The position numbers and the translations under genes are program-made. 64,000 nucleotides of DNA from the NCBI GenBank assembly GCA_965219925.1, contig OZ244795.1, positions 744,001-808,000 of the forward strand, given 5' to 3'. This document shows, piece by piece, positions 52,127 to 59,338 of this stretch (position 1 is its first letter; each line of letters opens with the position of its first letter). The notes beneath the pieces were generated by a model. It did not search any database and was not told the origin of the DNA. It worked only from the letters and a program-made list of their open reading frames with translations. The stretch is from Bin87 sp965219925 (GTDB lineage Bacteria > Chloroflexota > Dehalococcoidia > Lucifugimonadales > UBA3495).

Positions 52127-52260
52127 CTTCATGCGGCGCGCCCCGCATGAATCACGCCAGTGCCCCTATCCCTGGGAACATCCCGCTCATCCTGAGCCTG
52201 TCGAGGGATCGCCATTACCGGAACACCCGAATGGCGGCCGACAGTCGCAAGAACCTGCCC

Positions 52261-53799
52261 CTATCCTTCAGCAATCCAATTGGCCACCCGCTCACCAATC
52301 ATAATCGTGGTGCAGTTGGTGTTGGCCCTGATTACATCCGGCATCACCGAAGCATCCGCGACCCTCAGTCCTTCGATCCCATGAACCCGGCAGCGCTGGT
52401 CCACCACCGCCGTGGGGTCGCTGGCCGGACCCATTTTGCAGGTACCCGACAAGTGCTGACCGATGCACACCTCTCGCAACATCCAGTCATCCAGCGCATC
52501 GTCGGAAACCAGGTCAGCTTCGGCAGGCGAAATGAGACCGTCGTAGATGTCCCTGAAAGCATCATGGTCCAGAAGATTCAGGACTATCCGCACCGATTCT
52601 CGCATCCGTTCCCGATCCCACGGCGCTTCCAGATACCGGCAGTCAATGTGGGGCTGCACGTCCGGGTCGGTCGATTGCAGAGTAAGCTCACCGGCGCTCT
52701 GGGCCAGTTCCATCATGCAGGTCATGCGGATTCCCTCCTCAGCGAAGGGATCACCACCCAGTGGCGTGGAGAACGACGACGGGAATATCTGCATGTCGTT
52801 GCGCGCGTCCGACCCGCTGGCCGTGTAACGCAGCACCGTCTGAATCCTGGGCGCCGCCGGGTCCAGCGGAAAATCTTCCTTCACGCGCACCCTGACCGGC
52901 ACCAGCGGATGGTCCCTCAGATTCTTCCCAACGCCCGGCGTGTCCTTCACTACCTTGATACCCAAACGTCCCAACTGTTCGGCCGGCCCAATCCCCGACA
53001 GCATCAACAGTTGCGGCGACGCAATCGCCCCGCTGCACAGCACAATCTGGTCCGCTTCCAGCTGGAACGTATCGCCGCCGCTCTCAACCTCCACCCCGGT
53101 GGCTCTCGTGCCGTCGAACAATATGCGCCGCGCCCGCACGTTGGCCCTGATAGTCAGATTCAGCCGGTGTCGGTTTGGGTTCACGTAGGTCAACGCCGTG
53201 CTCATGCGTACACCGTTGGGGTTGTTCATTGGAAACGGCCCAACCCCGGTGGAATCAGGATGGTTATGGTCGTAAACCTCGGCGTAACCACCGTCCAGGC
53301 ACGCCTCATGGAACGCCTCCTGCAGCGGCAGCCAGGCTTCCCGTCTGTGACGGCGCACCGGAATCGGGCCGTCGAACCCGTGAAAGTCATCCCTGATGTC
53401 CGTGTCCGTCTCCAGTTTTCGGAAGAACGGCAGCACGTTGATGTAACTCCACTCGTCGTTGCCCCAGGATGCCCACCGGTCGTAGTCTTCCGGAACCCCG
53501 CGCAGAAAAACCTGGCCGTTGATGGCGCTGGTTCCGCCCACCACCCGGCCCCTGGGAACCGCCACCGGTTCCGCCTGACGCGGCGTGCCGGTGCCCACGA
53601 ACGACCAGTTGTGAGGCGCGCCCATCTCAGACGCCGTTGGCGCGTAACCGAACTTGAGGTCGTCGGGCAACTGCTCTATGTCGGGGTAATCCGGTCCGGC
53701 CTCCAGCAATAGCACCGACCGGTTGGGGTCTTCGGATAGTCGGGTAGCCATGGTCCCGCCGGCAGAACCCGCCCCGATGACAATCACGTCGTACTTCAT
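52261..53799 (-). CDS. GMC-family FAD oxidoreductase, paralogue 2
   Basis: A 512-residue paralogue of the gene at 23116, identical in length. N-terminal FAD motif VIGAGSAGGTMATRLSE and LLLEAGPDY; GMC signature 1 GRVVGGTSAINGQVFLRG; signature 2 LCSGAIASPQLLMLSGIG; C-terminal His in IGQHLSGTCKMG and the N-x-N block IRANTNCTTIMIGERVA. The start is ATG 53799. The two paralogues differ in the middle, including the alcohol pocket, and so may act on different alcohols. The adjacent hydrolase at 53845 is on the same strand, 45 bases upstream. Confidence 0.92.
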   Translation of the reverse strand: MKYDVIVIGAGSAGGTMATRLSEDPNRSVLLLEAGPDYPDIEQLPDDLKFGYAPTASEMGAPHNWSFVGTGTPRQAEPVAVPRGRVVGGTSAINGQVFLRGVPEDYDRWASWGNDEWSYINVLPFFRKLETDTDIRDDFHGFDGPIPVRRHRREAWLPLQEAFHEACLDGGYAEVYDHNHPDSTGVGPFPMNNPNGVRMSTALTYVNPNRHRLNLTIRANVRARRILFDGTRATGVEVESGGDTFQLEADQIVLCSGAIASPQLLMLSGIGPAEQLGRLGIKVVKDTPGVGKNLRDHPLVPVRVRVKEDFPLDPAAPRIQTVLRYTASGSDARNDMQIFPSSFSTPLGGDPFAEEGIRMTCMMELAQSAGELTLQSTDPDVQPHIDCRYLEAPWDRERMRESVRIVLNLLDHDAFRDIYDGLISPAEADLVSDDALDDWMLREVCIGQHLSGTCKMGPASDPTAVVDQRCRVHGIEGLRVADASVMPDVIRANTNCTTIMIGERVANWIAEG

Positions 53800-53844
53800 A
53801 GCGTCTCTCCCCTATGCTGCCCGTTTATGCCCGTATCACGGCGA

Positions 53845-54372
53845 TCACGGCAGCGCCTGCAGGAAATCCTCCACCGACATCACCTGACCTTGTCGGGGAT
53901 ACACCTTCTCCGTCAGCACCCGGTGCACCTCGGCATCGCCGTCGGAGCAGGCGTCAGATAACACGATGAAGCTGTAGTTAACATCCACGGCCCACCGAAC
54001 CCCCGACAGTACGCAACCACTGGTGGCAACACCCATGATAACCAGCGTATCCCGCCCCATTTCGCGCAGAGTCACATCCAGCGCCGTGGTCGAGAATGGG
54101 CCAGGTCGGACCTTGGTGATAACCAGCTCCCCTTCCGCCGGAGTAACTCCCGGGTGCAGCTCGATGTCGGGCGCGTAGTCTGCGAAGGGTCCCCCGCGAT
54201 GCACCACGTATATCACCGGAATACCCGCGTCACGGGCGCCGCTCAGCGCCCTGGCTGCATTCTCCACCACCGCGGCCGGTTCGCTGGCCACGTTGGCGAT
54301 AATCCGTTGCTGGAAGTCCATGATCAATACTGCCGTGCGGCTGGCATCAATTTGCGTCGCCTGCTGCGTCAT
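53845..54372 (-). CDS. Isochorismatase-like cysteine hydrolase
   Basis: A 175-residue isochorismatase-fold hydrolase. The catalytic triad is visible: Asp19 in AVLIMDFQQRI, Lys in ELVITKVRPGPFSTT and Cys in GVATSGCVLSGVRWA. The start is ATG 54372, with GGGAGGACAGTT upstream. Members act on amides (nicotinamidase, N-carbamoyl sarcosine amidase) or on isochorismate; the substrate is unknown. The GMC gene lies 45 bases downstream on the same strand, so they may form an operon. Confidence 0.9.
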   Translation of the reverse strand: MTQQATQIDASRTAVLIMDFQQRIIANVASEPAAVVENAARALSGARDAGIPVIYVVHRGGPFADYAPDIELHPGVTPAEGELVITKVRPGPFSTTALDVTLREMGRDTLVIMGVATSGCVLSGVRWAVDVNYSFIVLSDACSDGDAEVHRVLTEKVYPRQGQVMSVEDFLQALP

Positions 54373-54596
54373 AACTGTCCTCCCGTTGTTTCGTTTCGTT
54401 TTTGGGTACTATTGCCCGAATACGGCGCGAGTCGCCTCTCTCACCATCGGGTCGGGGACTCGATGAATCTGGCAAATCCAACATCTGACAAACCGGTAGC
54501 CCGGTTCTGGGCGCATTATACCCCAGGCCAACTCGGGCAAAGACGCAGATATGGCAACCGGCAGTCCCCGACCCGAACAGTTGTGGAAATTAACCA

Positions 54597-54662
54597 CCCG
54601 CTCGTCCTGAGCCTGTCGAAGGACGGTTGCCGATGGTTCGACAAGCTCACCATGAGCGGAGG
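54597..54662. repeat. Family C copy 4, inverted core
   Basis: CCCGCTCGTCCTGAGCCTGT, GAAGGACGGTTGCCGATGG and GACAAGCTCACCATGAGCGG form the inverse of copy C3. It lies in the 578-base gap before the Na/Pi gene. Confidence 0.75.
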
Positions 54663-54697
54663 TCGGAGGACTTTGAAAAGGCCCTACCCGACGCGCA

Positions 54698-54836
54698 GGG
54701 TCTTTCGGTGTTCTTCATGTCATTGCGAGCGCAGCGTGGCAATCTCGTTACAATGAAGGTGTCTGTGCCCACCAGGCCGGGTACTCGGCGAGATTGCCAC
54801 GTCGCTACGCTCCTCGCAATGACAACCGAAAGACCC
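54698..54836. repeat. Family A copy 5 with GGGTCTTTCGGT ends
   Basis: The outer arms GGGTCTTTCGGT (54698-54709) and ACCGAAAGACCC (54825-54836) are exact inverses, enclosing TGTCATTGCGAGCGCAGC and its partner CTCCTCGCAATGACA. The same outer arms flank family B, suggesting shared ends or nested insertion. Confidence 0.75.
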
Positions 54837-54950
54837 TGACCCGACGCGCTTTTCGGGTTGAATATCCGCCCGCCCGGATTGATAATGCCCGGCGGCAACG
54901 TCCTTGAGCGCAGCAATAGTCTGACGCTTTGACGCCGGGCAGGTGATCTT

Positions 54951-56555
54951 ATGGTTGAAGTGTTCGCCGGTATCCTGGGAGGAGTAGGGCTGCTCTTTTT
55001 CGGGATGTGGATGCTGTCGGAGAATCTGAAGGCGGTGGTTGGCCCCCGGCTGCGAATTCTGGCCAGCCGCTTGGCCGACAACCGTTTTGCGGCGTTCGGC
55101 TGGGGATCGCTGGCCGGCGCGATTACCCAGAGTTCGCCGGCAGTTACCTTTATCACCGTCAGCATGGTGCGCTCCGGCCTCATTTCCGCCAGGCAGGGTT
55201 ACCCTATCGCTTTGGGCGCGCAACTGGGCGTGGGACTTATCCTGCTGATAGTTACCCTGGACATCAGGCTGGTGGCCCTCTGTGGCCTGGGCGTGGGGAG
55301 CATCGTCATTACCCGAGCCCGGCGGGGCAATTACCGGGAAATCGGCGCAATGCTGTTCGGAATCGCCGCGCTGTTGTTCGGCCTGGTGCTAATCAAAGAG
55401 TCGGCTGCGCCCCTGGCGGACCAGCCGTGGTTCCGGGCCGCGCTGGACATCTCAACCCGTTCCATCCTGCTGTCGTTTGTCCTCGGCGCGCTGCTCACGT
55501 TCATCGTGCAGGCCCTGGTGCCGGTAGTGGCCTTCGGCATCGGGCTGGCCGCGGCCAACCTGGTGGGCGTCGAACAGGTGTTGATGTATATCTACGGCTC
55601 TTACGTCGGCCTCGGCATCAGCGTGGTGGTGGTTTCCGCAAACTTGAGGGGCACCGCCCGCCAAATCGGCATGTTCTGGGCCTTCCAGGTGTTCTTCTCG
55701 GCGATCATTATGGTTGCCCTGCTCTACGTGGAGGTGTACTTGAGCGTGCCCCTGGTCGTAGCGGCGGCAACCGCCCTGGACATCGGCCTGGGCCCTCAAA
55801 TGGCCATCGCCGTCATCATTTTCGGAATGCCCTCCCGCATCGTCGTGCTGTCCGCTCCGGAGTGGACCATGCGATTGTTCTCCCGTTTCTGGCCAGCCAG
55901 CGAGGAAGAACAGCAATCCCAGACCCGGTACATCCACGACCAGGCCATTGACGACGTTGACACGGCCCTGGACCTGGTTCACCTGGAGCAGGCCCGGGTG
56001 CTCCGGAACTTCTCGGATTACCTGGACACGGCCCGTATGGGAGAGACCCTGGGCTCGTCCCGCGACTCCACCCAAGAAGTCAACGCTCGGATCGACGAGT
56101 TTCTGGGTGAACTGTCCCGTCAGCACCCCGGCGTCAGCGGCGAACGCCATAACGTCATGCTCAACCGCCAGAAGTTGATCGACTGGCTGGAAGAGCAGTT
56201 CTCGATTCTGCCCGACGTATTGCAGCAGTTACCCGAAGATCCCGTGCTGGAAACCTTCCGCATGAGCGTGGTAGAGGGAACCGATGCCGCCTTTCTCATC
56301 TTCCTGGACGCCCTGGAAGACGAGGATCCCGAAGCCTGGGAGTTTGTCGTTGAGCTGATGGGAGACCGCCGGGTGATGATGCAGGAAGTCCGATCCAGGT
56401 ACTTGCCTACCGAACAGGAAGATGACCCTGAGCGCAGCCGCCTTATCGTCGAGGCCACCAACGCCGTGGAGAACATTTTCTTCCTGCTGGCCCAACTGAT
56501 GCGCGAATTTCGTACCGACGACGCCCTAATGCGATCCTCCCAATCTGAGCGATGA
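54951..56555 (+). CDS. Na/Pi cotransporter family protein with PhoU-like tail
   Basis: A 534-residue protein starting at ATG 54951. The first half is a Na/Pi cotransporter: GGVGLLFFGMWMLSENLK, WGSLAGAITQSSPAVTFITV (the QSS motif near residue 63) and a second matching half around residue 170. The C-terminal 200 residues are hydrophilic and helical with paired motifs such as QAIDDVDTALDLVHLEQARVLRNF and NAVENIFFLLAQLMREF, resembling PhoU-like regulatory domains of the NptA/YjbB group. It probably moves phosphate across the cytoplasmic membrane. No Pho regulator is adjacent. The start lies in the last part of a repeat-rich gap. Confidence 0.88.
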   Translation: MVEVFAGILGGVGLLFFGMWMLSENLKAVVGPRLRILASRLADNRFAAFGWGSLAGAITQSSPAVTFITVSMVRSGLISARQGYPIALGAQLGVGLILLIVTLDIRLVALCGLGVGSIVITRARRGNYREIGAMLFGIAALLFGLVLIKESAAPLADQPWFRAALDISTRSILLSFVLGALLTFIVQALVPVVAFGIGLAAANLVGVEQVLMYIYGSYVGLGISVVVVSANLRGTARQIGMFWAFQVFFSAIIMVALLYVEVYLSVPLVVAAATALDIGLGPQMAIAVIIFGMPSRIVVLSAPEWTMRLFSRFWPASEEEQQSQTRYIHDQAIDDVDTALDLVHLEQARVLRNFSDYLDTARMGETLGSSRDSTQEVNARIDEFLGELSRQHPGVSGERHNVMLNRQKLIDWLEEQFSILPDVLQQLPEDPVLETFRMSVVEGTDAAFLIFLDALEDEDPEAWEFVVELMGDRRVMMQEVRSRYLPTEQEDDPERSRLIVEATNAVENIFFLLAQLMREFRTDDALMRSSQSER

Positions 56556-56774
56556 TCGCCCCGGCGCCACGTTGGGCTAAGCTGTTTGACATCGCGGATG
56601 CGCGGTGGGGTGAGGGCTTGCCGTGGGTGTCTCCTAGACGTATGCCAATCCGTGTACCATTTTGGCACAGGAAGGCACTGCAAGTTACGGCAAGATACGG
56701 GAACCTAAATAGGCCGGCGTCGTGCGCAACCGGTGTATTTCAGGGCGCAAAACTGCCATCTCAAGCGTGGATAA

Positions 56775-56849
56775 TGGCTCCCCCGGTAGGATTCGAACCT
56801 ACGACCTAGCGGTTAACAGCCGCCCGCTCTACCGCTGAGCTACAGGGGA
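56775..56849 (-). tRNA. tRNA-Asn (GTT)
   Basis: Read on the minus strand, the 5' stem TCCCCTG pairs with CGGGGGA, and the D-arm GTAGCTCAGCGGTAGAGC, anticodon loop CTGTTAA and T-arm GTAGGTTCGAATCCTAC are all present. The anticodon is GTT (Asn). The 3' end GCCA is encoded, including CCA. The antisense strand creates a false ORF ending PVGFEPTT. The 220 bases between the Na/Pi gene and the tRNA hold no other feature. Confidence 0.95.
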
Positions 56850-56941
56850 TTGATGCAATGCTTCGGCGCAGCGGACCGCCGACAGTCATTCGATTTTAGC
56901 ACCCGTTGGCGATGGCGGCAAGACGTCGCGCCTCACGCGTA

Positions 56942-57092
56942 GGGTCTTTCGGTTTTCCTCATGTCATTGCGAGGAGCGTAGCGACGTGGCAATCTCGTTG
57001 AGGTTGAGCACACGCCGGCAAATTACCATTGCTACGGCGACGAGATTGCCACGCTGCGCTCGCAATGACAAAACCGGGAAAACCGAAAGGCC
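56942..57092. repeat. Family A copy 6 with long matching ends
   Basis: GGGTCTTTCGGTTTTCC and GGAAAACCGAAAGGCCC are near-perfect inverse ends, around GTCATTGCGAGGAGCGTAGC, GTGGCAATCTCG, GAGATTGCCACG and CGCTCGCAATGACA. This is the most complete family A copy. Confidence 0.85.
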
Positions 57093-57095
57093 CTG

Positions 57096-57307
57096 CCTCA
57101 CGCGTACCCACTTTGTCAAACCAAACCAGCCTACTGTCATTGCGGAGGGCACCCACCCCCACCTGTCATTGCGAGGAGCGCAGCGACGTGGCAATCTCGT
57201 TGAGGTTGAGCACACGCCGGCGAACCATCATTGCTACGGCGCCGAGATTGCCACCCACCGTATCAAGTACGGGGTGCAATGACAGATTAAAATGGGTACG
57301 TGTGAGG
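57096..57307. repeat. Family A copy 7
   Basis: It starts CCTCACGCGTACCCAC right after copy 6 and ends GGGTACGTGTGAGG, the inverse. The 5' part (57098-57164) matches the flank of copy A1 at 2774-2827, including a second GTCATTGCGG start. Copies 6 and 7 together fill the gap between the tRNA and the terminator of hsp20. Confidence 0.85.
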
Positions 57308-57328
57308 CTGGCCGCAGTTATAACAAAT

Positions 57329-57356
57329 CACCCCCGGCCGGTACCGGCCGGGGGTG
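57329..57356 (-). terminator. Terminator of hsp20
   Basis: A perfect 28-base palindrome CACCCCCGGCCGGT-ACCGGCCGGGGGTG; on the minus strand it is followed by ATTTGTTAT. It lies 31 bases after the hsp20 stop. Confidence 0.65.
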
Positions 57357-57386
57357 AAACCATCCCGGGCAACGCCCGGAAGTGCG

Positions 57387-57866
57387 TTAGGCTGCGTCCG
57401 TAGCGGTGTTATCCGCAATGGACAACCTCCGGGTCTGTGCCGCCTCGGCCACCGGCAATGCCACCGTCAGCACGCCGTTGTCCAGGGCCACCGCCGCCTG
57501 ATCCAGATCCAGGTCGCTGGGCAGGCGCAATGCTCGCTGGAAACTGCCGTAACGCCGCTCCCGCATCAGGTACTCGTCTGCCTGATGATCCACCTCGGGT
57601 TGCCGGGTGGCTTTCACCGACAGCACCCGGTCCGGGCTGATGGTAACGTCCACGTCGTCCGCCGTGAAGCCCGGCAGCGACGCCTTAACCGTCAACTGCT
57701 TGTCGTTGCGGTGCACGTCCATCGGTATCGACCAGGCCTCCGCCGGTGTTTCGGTTTCCGGCTCGAACGGGTCTCCCCAGCCTCGCCCGGCAAAAAACGG
57801 GCTGTGCATCATACGCCGTAGCTGGTGCATTTCCCGAAACGGATCAAATCGCTGCATACTCGTCAT
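57387..57866 (-). CDS. Small heat-shock protein Hsp20
   Basis: A 159-residue alpha-crystallin family chaperone. The start is ATG 57866 with GGAGGATTA upstream. N-terminus MTSMQRFDPFREMHQLRRMM; the alpha-crystallin domain spans about residues 45-140, with LTVKASLPGFTADDVDVTI, DEYLMRERRYGSFQRALRLP and DNGVLTVALPVAE, and the C-terminal LSIADN in place of an IxI motif. It holds denatured proteins for refolding by DnaK/ClpB. It is divergent from dnaJ-hspR-clp and shares a promoter region with them, probably under HspR. Confidence 0.92.
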   Translation of the reverse strand: MTSMQRFDPFREMHQLRRMMHSPFFAGRGWGDPFEPETETPAEAWSIPMDVHRNDKQLTVKASLPGFTADDVDVTISPDRVLSVKATRQPEVDHQADEYLMRERRYGSFQRALRLPSDLDLDQAAVALDNGVLTVALPVAEAAQTRRLSIADNTATDAA

Positions 57867-57934
57867 GGTAATCCTCCACTTTATCGGCCATCGGGCCGTG
57901 GTTTCAACGGGAGCCTGCGCCACCGTCAGGATTC

Positions 57935-57963
57935 ACTATAGATAGTTGATGGTCTTTTGTCAA
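57935..57963 (-). promoter_or_regulatory. Probable promoter of hsp20
   Basis: Minus strand TTGACA (57963-57958), 17-base spacer, TATAGT (57940-57935). The -35 lies in TTTGTCAA (57956-57963), which is inverse to TTGACAAA (57991-57998), the -35 of the opposite promoter. Confidence 0.6.
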
Positions 57964-57990
57964 GTATTTGTTTGATATACACGCAATAAA

Positions 57991-58017
57991 TTGACAAATT
58001 CCGACTATCATTATAAT
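57991..58017 (+). promoter_or_regulatory. Probable promoter of dnaJ-hspR-clp
   Basis: TTGACA (57991-57996) and TATAAT (58012-58017), 15-base spacer. The two -35 elements form an 8-base inverted repeat with 27 bases between, which may be the binding region of a regulator such as HspR. No perfect HAIR box (CTTGAGT-N7-ACTCAAG) is seen. Confidence 0.5.
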
Positions 58018-58055
58018 ATCGATTTGCCACTATTTTGCTATGCAATGGTACCGCA

Positions 58056-58973
58056 ATGCCAGACCTGTACGAAACATTGGGACTGAAACGCTCCGCCGAC
58101 GAAAAGGAAATTCGCCAGGCGTATCGGCGTCTGGCTCGCCAGCATCACCCCGACGTGAATCCGGGCGACCCCGACGCCGCCGACCGCTTCAAGTCCATCA
58201 ACGCGGCTTACGAAGTTTTATCCGATTCGGATAAGCGCGCCAAATACGACCGCTACGGCGACCAATGGGAACACCCCGAACAATTCGAACCGCGGCGCGG
58301 CGCCGGCCCGGATTTCAGCCAGTTCTTCCGACCCGGCGATTTCGGCCGGGAACGGGGAGGCTCATTTACCTTCTCCACCGGCGGCGGTTCTCTTGACGAC
58401 CTTTTGAGTAGTTTCGGCAGGGGCGGCGCGCCATTTCGCTCCCCACCGGCCGACGTGCCGGTTGACATCACGCTGGAAGAAGCCGACCACGGCGCCACCC
58501 GCCTCGTCAGCCTCCCCGATGGACGCCGCCTGGAGGTAACCATCCCGCCCGGAATCGCCGACGGCGGGCGGGTGCATATCGGCGCCGGGAATCCTTCCGG
58601 CAGCGATTTCAACCTCCTGGTTTCCGTGCTGCCTCACCATCGTTTTGAACGGGATGGTTCCGACCTCTACACCTCCGTTGACGTTCCCCTGGCCGACGCA
58701 ATCCTCGGCGGCTCAGCCAAGGTCACCACCCTTCGCGGGCAGATCGAGTTGACCCTGCCGCCCGAAACCCAGAACGGTCGACGTTTTCGCCTCGCCGGGC
58801 AGGGCCTGTCCCAGCTCCGCAACCCCGACCATCGCGGAAATCTATATGCGACCATCAACGTAGTCCTGCCGACCGGACTCTCCGAGGAACAAAGGCAGCT
58901 GTTCCAACAGCTCCGCGAGTCCGTTGCGGCCAACGACTCCTCGGACGACGACTCTAAGGAAGCGCCAATATGA
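58056..58973 (+). CDS. DnaJ-family (CbpA-like) co-chaperone
   Basis: A 305-residue J protein. The start is ATG 58056, preceded by no clear ribosome site. The J domain (residues 1-65) has the HPD motif in RQHHPDVNPGD and the LYETLG start. A Gly-rich segment follows without the four Cys-x-x-Cys zinc repeats of DnaJ type I, so it is of the CbpA (type II) class. The C-terminal domains contain PVDITLEEADHG, GADGGRVHI-like GIADGGRVHIG and VTTLRGQIELTLPPETQNG. It stimulates DnaK, which is not in this window. Confidence 0.9.
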   Translation: MPDLYETLGLKRSADEKEIRQAYRRLARQHHPDVNPGDPDAADRFKSINAAYEVLSDSDKRAKYDRYGDQWEHPEQFEPRRGAGPDFSQFFRPGDFGRERGGSFTFSTGGGSLDDLLSSFGRGGAPFRSPPADVPVDITLEEADHGATRLVSLPDGRRLEVTIPPGIADGGRVHIGAGNPSGSDFNLLVSVLPHHRFERDGSDLYTSVDVPLADAILGGSAKVTTLRGQIELTLPPETQNGRRFRLAGQGLSQLRNPDHRGNLYATINVVLPTGLSEEQRQLFQQLRESVAANDSSDDDSKEAPI

Positions 58974-59332
58974 CTCCACAAAACAGTTTCACCACCGAAC
59001 CCTGTTTCGTCATCAGCGTAGCCGCCCGCATGGTGGGCCTGCACGCCCAAACCCTGCGGTACTACGAACGCGTGGGGTTGGTGTTGCCATCCCGATCATC
59101 AGGACGCCAACGTCTGTACTCCATGGAAGACATTGACCGACTGCGCCGTATCAAATCGTTCACCGACGAAATGGGGGTTAACCTCGCCGGCGCTGAGGTC
59201 GCATTGAAACTTATCGACCGAATAAACGAATTGGAAGCTCAGGTGGAAATCCTGTCCAGCGAATTGAACCGGCTCCGGAACAACAACCGGCCCGGCGTCA
59301 CGGGCCGGCCCGGAAATCCGGCGCGGAGGTGA
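58970..59332 (+). CDS. hspR: HspR-like MerR-family repressor
   Basis: A 120-residue MerR-family regulator, overlapping the dnaJ stop by 4 bases. The helix-turn-helix is FVISVAARMVGLHAQTLRYYERVGLV, with the second DNA-binding helix in GRQRLYSMEDIDRLRRI. The MGVNLAGAEVALKLIDRI stretch after it is diagnostic for HspR, the heat-shock repressor that uses DnaK as co-repressor. It likely represses the divergent promoters near 57.96 kb. Confidence 0.88.
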   Translation: MTPQNSFTTEPCFVISVAARMVGLHAQTLRYYERVGLVLPSRSSGRQRLYSMEDIDRLRRIKSFTDEMGVNLAGAEVALKLIDRINELEAQVEILSSELNRLRNNNRPGVTGRPGNPARR

Positions 59333-59338
59333 TTGAAC

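Noticed and set aside
56552..56809. Open frame ending in PVGFEPTT
   Set aside because: It is the antisense of the tRNA-Asn gene; this ending is a well-known false ORF signature of tRNAs.
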